Assembly (NCBI RefSeq): GCF_045629565.1
Contig: NZ_JAZQRL010000042.1
Location: forward strand, 59,676-123,675
DNA from: Arcticibacter sp045629565
GTDB taxonomy: Bacteria > Bacteroidota > Bacteroidia > Sphingobacteriales > Sphingobacteriaceae
Length of the DNA stretch: 64,000 nt
Reading direction: 5' to 3'
Made by a program: the position numbers and the translations under genes. Within the stretch, counting starts at the first letter, position 1; each line of letters begins with the position of its first letter. Of this stretch, positions 60,831 through 64,000 are shown one piece after another. The notes beneath the pieces were generated by a model that did no database searches, was not told the origin of the DNA, and saw only the letters and a list, made by a program, of their open reading frames with translations.

Positions 60831-61973
60831 TTACAAATCTTCACGAGCCTCAGCTCCTACAGGTGCAACATATCCCTTAAGTGCGGGCCATTTGCCCTTT
60901 TTAATCTTCTTAGTCTTAAGCCTGGAAGGATCTACCACCACGTGCTTCATCTTCTCCCTTCTCCATGTATAGGCGAAATGAAGCATTCCGTCAGAAGTTT
61001 GGATTACAGCAGGATATGAGTATTGGCTAATAGGCGAATCTTCCAGAATTAACGCAGCCTTCCAATTCTTGCCGTCTTTAGAAACCGCAACATTCAAAGG
61101 AGTTCTAGCTCCTTTAGCAAGCTTACCCGGAGGCAGCACATGGTTATACACCAATACATGCATTCCATCTTTAGTTGTTACAGCGTCTGTACCAGAGTTG
61201 TTGTTAGGCAAGCTGGTCTTAGCCAGAGGCGTCCACGTTTCACCATTGTCGTTTGACCATGCTTCAACCAGCGCCCTGTTTCTGCTCCGTGCCAGAATCT
61301 GCAATTTACCGTTCCCGTGATCCAGAATACTTGGCTGAATAGCATCAAGTGTGTCTTTTCCAGGATCCAGCGGGCCTATTTTTCGCCAGGTCTTACCAAA
61401 GTCGGGAGTTACCTCAAAATGTATCCTCCATCCGTTACCCTCTGTACTGGTTGGACAAAAAAGGTTTCCGTTGCTTAAAAGGATAGGTTTGTTCTTAACG
61501 GGACCTAAGTATCCTTCAGGTAATTTCTGGGCATCAGACCAGGTCGCACCACCGTCTTTTGACGTTTTTAACATCCCCCACCACTCAGATGGCTTTGGAC
61601 CAACTTTGTAAAATAAGAGAAGGTCACCACCTTCTACCTGATATAATACAGGGTTCCATGTAGGTAGGCGCTTACCGTCAGGCTGAATACCATGTGCGGC
61701 AGATGCCGGAGCGGTCCATTTACCATCTACGTGTCTGGATACGTAAATTTCCACATCCGGATCACGCTCTCTTGTGCCTCCGAAGAAAGCATACACCAAA
61801 CCTTTCGGCGTTTCTACAATAGTAGCCGAATGACATGATGGAAAGGGTGCTTTCTCATATATGAATTCGTCTTTAACAATTCCGTTTCTCCACTTCCCGC
61901 TTTGCGCATTGGCTGATATTGCAAACGCAGAACACAGAAAAAATAACAGTGTGCTTATTCCTTTAATCTTCAT
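60831..61973 (-). CDS. Secreted BNR/Asp-box propeller protein (sialidase-like fold)
   Basis: The 380-residue protein has a Sec signal (MKIKGISTLLFFLCSAFAISANA). Several Asp boxes (SKDGGATWSD, TPDFGKTWRK, SNDNGETWTP and a degenerate SKDGKNWKA) mark a six- or seven-bladed sialidase-type propeller. I do not see the FRIP motif of true sialidases near the N-terminus. Such proteins in rhamnose-rich loci may be glycosidases or lyases of other families. Start taken at ATG 61973, since a longer frame runs into the upstream GH78 gene; the two then lie one base apart. Confidence 0.82.
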   Translation of the reverse strand: MKIKGISTLLFFLCSAFAISANAQSGKWRNGIVKDEFIYEKAPFPSCHSATIVETPKGLVYAFFGGTRERDPDVEIYVSRHVDGKWTAPASAAHGIQPDGKRLPTWNPVLYQVEGGDLLLFYKVGPKPSEWWGMLKTSKDGGATWSDAQKLPEGYLGPVKNKPILLSNGNLFCPTSTEGNGWRIHFEVTPDFGKTWRKIGPLDPGKDTLDAIQPSILDHGNGKLQILARSRNRALVEAWSNDNGETWTPLAKTSLPNNNSGTDAVTTKDGMHVLVYNHVLPPGKLAKGARTPLNVAVSKDGKNWKAALILEDSPISQYSYPAVIQTSDGMLHFAYTWRREKMKHVVVDPSRLKTKKIKKGKWPALKGYVAPVGAEAREDL

Positions 61974-61974
61974 T

Positions 61975-64000
61975 TTATAAGTTGCTTGTAAACTTGTATT
62001 GTCCTGATCCAATTTCAAAAACGGCACGGCCGCCTTCCATTTTAATGAATTTTACTCCTTTAGAACCGGAAACTGCCTTTCCGGCTTCTTTCACGTCTTT
62101 ACCCGATTTTGCCGGAATAGAAATAAGTGCAGTCGTATTAACCGGCACTTCAACTTCCCAGTTAAAAGACCTCGCATTTCTGGTCCAGTTACTAACAACC
62201 CGGCCATAAGCGGAATAATAGGATCCCTTAACAGCGTTTAATCCTTCAGGTAAGGTTGGATTCATCACCATTTGCTTAAAGGCCGATCCGTCGGCTGACT
62301 TGATTCCTGCTAAGTTCTCATAATACCAAACGATGAGGTCTCCCAATAACATAACATGATTTTGAGAGTTCATTTTCGGACTGGCAGTATTGCCATTCCA
62401 TAACTCCCAGATCGTCGTCGCGCCATTTTCCACCATATATCCCCAGCTCGGGTAGTCACGGTTAGTCGCTATCTTAAAAGCAATATCAGATCTTCCGTTC
62501 TCGGTCAGTCCTCTCATCAGCATTTGCGTTCCTATAACTCCGGTGCTGATGTGTCCCTTGTTTTCTACCAGGATCTTCTCCTCGATATTGTTGAAAACCT
62601 TCGCTTTCACATCTGCAGGAACCATATCGTAATACAGCGGCAGAAGGTTAGCGGTAACCGTATTGTTTCCATACTGGAAAGTGGTCTTGTCAAGGAATTT
62701 ATCATTGAAAGCCGCCTTAAGTCTCTCTGCAAGCACTTTGTAACGGCTCGCGTCTTCAGCTTGGTCCACGATAGAAGCAAACTTCTCCATCTTTCTCAAC
62801 AGATCATAGAAAGTCGCCGTTGCAATCAAAACACCATCCGTCTGCCTCTTTGGGTCTCTCGAGTGAATCATTTCCTTCGATTCAGGAGGAACACACCAAT
62901 CGCCGTATTTATCCTTAGTCATCAGATCGTTCTCCATGTACCTTTCGCTCATGTAAACGATCCACTTTTTCATGGACTCATAGTGGCGTTCCACAGACCG
63001 GACGTCGCCATATTGATGAAGCAGCATATCTGCGACTGCAATGTACGTTCCAGGCCAGGTCGTATTATCGCCATAGTACCTCCAGAAGGCCGGAGCTACA
63101 TCCGGGATACTACCATCCGCCTTTTGCGCCTGCTGAATATCGTCCAACCACTTCGCATACAGACGGCCGTTATTAAATATAAAACTTTCGCCATAGGCGC
63201 CCGTTTTTCTGTCACCCAACCAGGGCTGTCTCTCGTTTCTCTGTGGGCAATCTACAGGCATGCCCTTGTAGTTCCCTAAAATACCCCAATAAGCGTTGTT
63301 ATATACCTGATTGATGGTACGATCCGAAGTCTCAAAGCTTCCTACCGTCTTCATCTCATCATAGATCACTTCGCCTTCAAAATCTTCCACTTTCGGAATA
63401 CCCGGGTATCCCTTGATTTCGACGTAGCGGAAGCCATGATAAACGAAAGAAGGCTGCCAGGTCTCCACACCTTCGCCTTTAAGGATGTAAAGGTCATTCA
63501 CCTTCGCATCTCTCATGTTGTCCAGGAAAAGCTCCCCGTCTTTCTGTAGAGTTTCCGCAAAACGAAGCGAAACTGCAGTTCCTCTATTACCTTTCACACG
63601 CATTTTCACCCAGCCAGCCATGTTCTGACCCATGTCCATAATGTAAACACCCGGCTTCAAAAACTTGATGCTCACAGGTTTCACTGTCGACATGATCCGC
63701 ATATTCGGAGTCATCTGCGCCTCGTACATGCCTCCCGGTTCCTGAACATATTCCGCCTGAAGCCATTTCGTGTCGTTAAATCCAGGCCGGTTCCAACCAG
63801 GCATCTCCTTCCTGGCGTCATACTCTTCGCCGTCATATTCATTGTTAGAGCGAATCGGACCATCAGCCGTCACCTTCCAGGTATCGTCAGTGGTGATCGT
63901 TTCAGAGCTTCCGTCCGTATAAGTCACCTCAAGATTCAGAAGCATCTTCGGGTATCCAAAGGTCTTAATCTTATAAGGCTTGTAACTTTGCCTCATGGTG
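61975..64000 (-). CDS. GH78 alpha-L-rhamnosidase, 5' end outside the window
   Basis: At least 673 residues of a GH78 enzyme are present; the N-terminus lies past the right edge, and the first methionine seen (63996) is probably internal. The visible part opens within the concanavalin-like domain (KTFGYPKMLLNLEVTYTDGS), then has the (alpha/alpha)6 barrel with MPVDCPQRNERQPWLGDRK carrying the general acid Glu, VENGATTIWELWNGN with the general-base region, and the C-terminal beta domain (LNAVKGSYYSAYGRVVSNW). It is the first visible gene of the minus-strand cluster and differs clearly from the 923-residue GH78. Confidence 0.93.
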   Translation of the reverse strand, partial: TMRQSYKPYKIKTFGYPKMLLNLEVTYTDGSSETITTDDTWKVTADGPIRSNNEYDGEEYDARKEMPGWNRPGFNDTKWLQAEYVQEPGGMYEAQMTPNMRIMSTVKPVSIKFLKPGVYIMDMGQNMAGWVKMRVKGNRGTAVSLRFAETLQKDGELFLDNMRDAKVNDLYILKGEGVETWQPSFVYHGFRYVEIKGYPGIPKVEDFEGEVIYDEMKTVGSFETSDRTINQVYNNAYWGILGNYKGMPVDCPQRNERQPWLGDRKTGAYGESFIFNNGRLYAKWLDDIQQAQKADGSIPDVAPAFWRYYGDNTTWPGTYIAVADMLLHQYGDVRSVERHYESMKKWIVYMSERYMENDLMTKDKYGDWCVPPESKEMIHSRDPKRQTDGVLIATATFYDLLRKMEKFASIVDQAEDASRYKVLAERLKAAFNDKFLDKTTFQYGNNTVTANLLPLYYDMVPADVKAKVFNNIEEKILVENKGHISTGVIGTQMLMRGLTENGRSDIAFKIATNRDYPSWGYMVENGATTIWELWNGNTASPKMNSQNHVMLLGDLIVWYYENLAGIKSADGSAFKQMVMNPTLPEGLNAVKGSYYSAYGRVVSNWTRNARSFNWEVEVPVNTTALISIPAKSGKDVKEAGKAVSGSKGVKFIKMEGGRAVFEIGSGQYKFTSNL

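Noticed and set aside
62524..63279. 251-codon plus-strand frame opposite the partial GH78
   Set aside because: Antisense to the conserved GH78 barrel, including its acid motif; no domain seen.
1..64000. Possible mobile elements, CRISPR arrays, tRNA or rRNA genes
   Set aside because: No transposase or integrase motifs, no regularly spaced repeats, no T-loop-like sequences in a tRNA setting, and no rRNA stretches were found by eye.

Overview
The window looks like a chromosomal segment of a Bacteroidota species, most likely Sphingobacteriaceae (Pedobacter-like). The support is a SusC/SusD pair with a hybrid two-component sensor, a type IX secretion plug protein (old DUF5103), many secreted glycosidases, almost no Shine-Dalgarno sequences, and several TAnnTTTG (-7) promoter boxes. 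I see no transposase, integrase, phage gene, CRISPR array, rRNA or tRNA. The placement rests on protein-family recognition, not on a marker-gene search.

Layout. (1) 199-4837, minus strand: a small pectin/rhamnose operon (GH29 fucosidase-like enzyme, DUF4955 pectate-lyase-fold protein, L-rhamnose mutarotase, UxaE-type uronate epimerase). (2) 4838-5539: a 0.7 kb divergent spacer with a perfect 19-bp inverted repeat. (3) 5540-17573, mostly plus strand: core genes (asnS, a Sua5/YciO protein, nhaA, an ABC-F ATPase, a T9SS plug protein, a thioesterase, an EVE protein), an exported Gfo/Idh/MocA oxidoreductase plus SMP-30 lactonase pair, an orphan ATP-grasp gene and small membrane proteins. (4) 17661-21208: an iron-uptake pair (TonB-dependent receptor and PepSY membrane protein) behind a strong promoter. 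(5) 21373-22752: an aspartate kinase resembling the ectoine-cluster type. (6) 22852-35679, plus strand: a compact polysaccharide utilisation locus with a hybrid sensor, SusC, SusD, cytosolic GH130, MFS importer and an unrecognised secreted protein. (7) 35749-39670: catalase plus ankyrin partner, then a GH9 enzyme. (8) 39663-64000, minus strand: a 24 kb run of twelve carbohydrate-active genes rich in alpha-L-rhamnosidases (three GH78, one GH106), with GH2, GH127, an acetylesterase, two beta-propeller proteins, a GH95-like DUF5703 protein, an STN-esterase fusion and a TIM-barrel epimerase. The last gene runs off the right edge.

How the parts fit. The right-hand cluster would strip rhamnose, galactose, arabinose (or aceric acid) and acetyl groups from a branched rhamnose-rich glycan such as rhamnogalacturonan or a rhamnosylated arabinogalactan. 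The left-hand operon handles fucose side chains, a pectin-like backbone, rhamnose and tagaturonate. The central locus appears to serve a different, mannoside-type substrate. The best candidates for something undescribed are the 571-residue unknown protein at 33964-35679, the STN-esterase fusion at 59429-60823, and the combined enzyme set of the rhamnosidase cluster, which has no polysaccharide lyase and no SusC/D inside the window.
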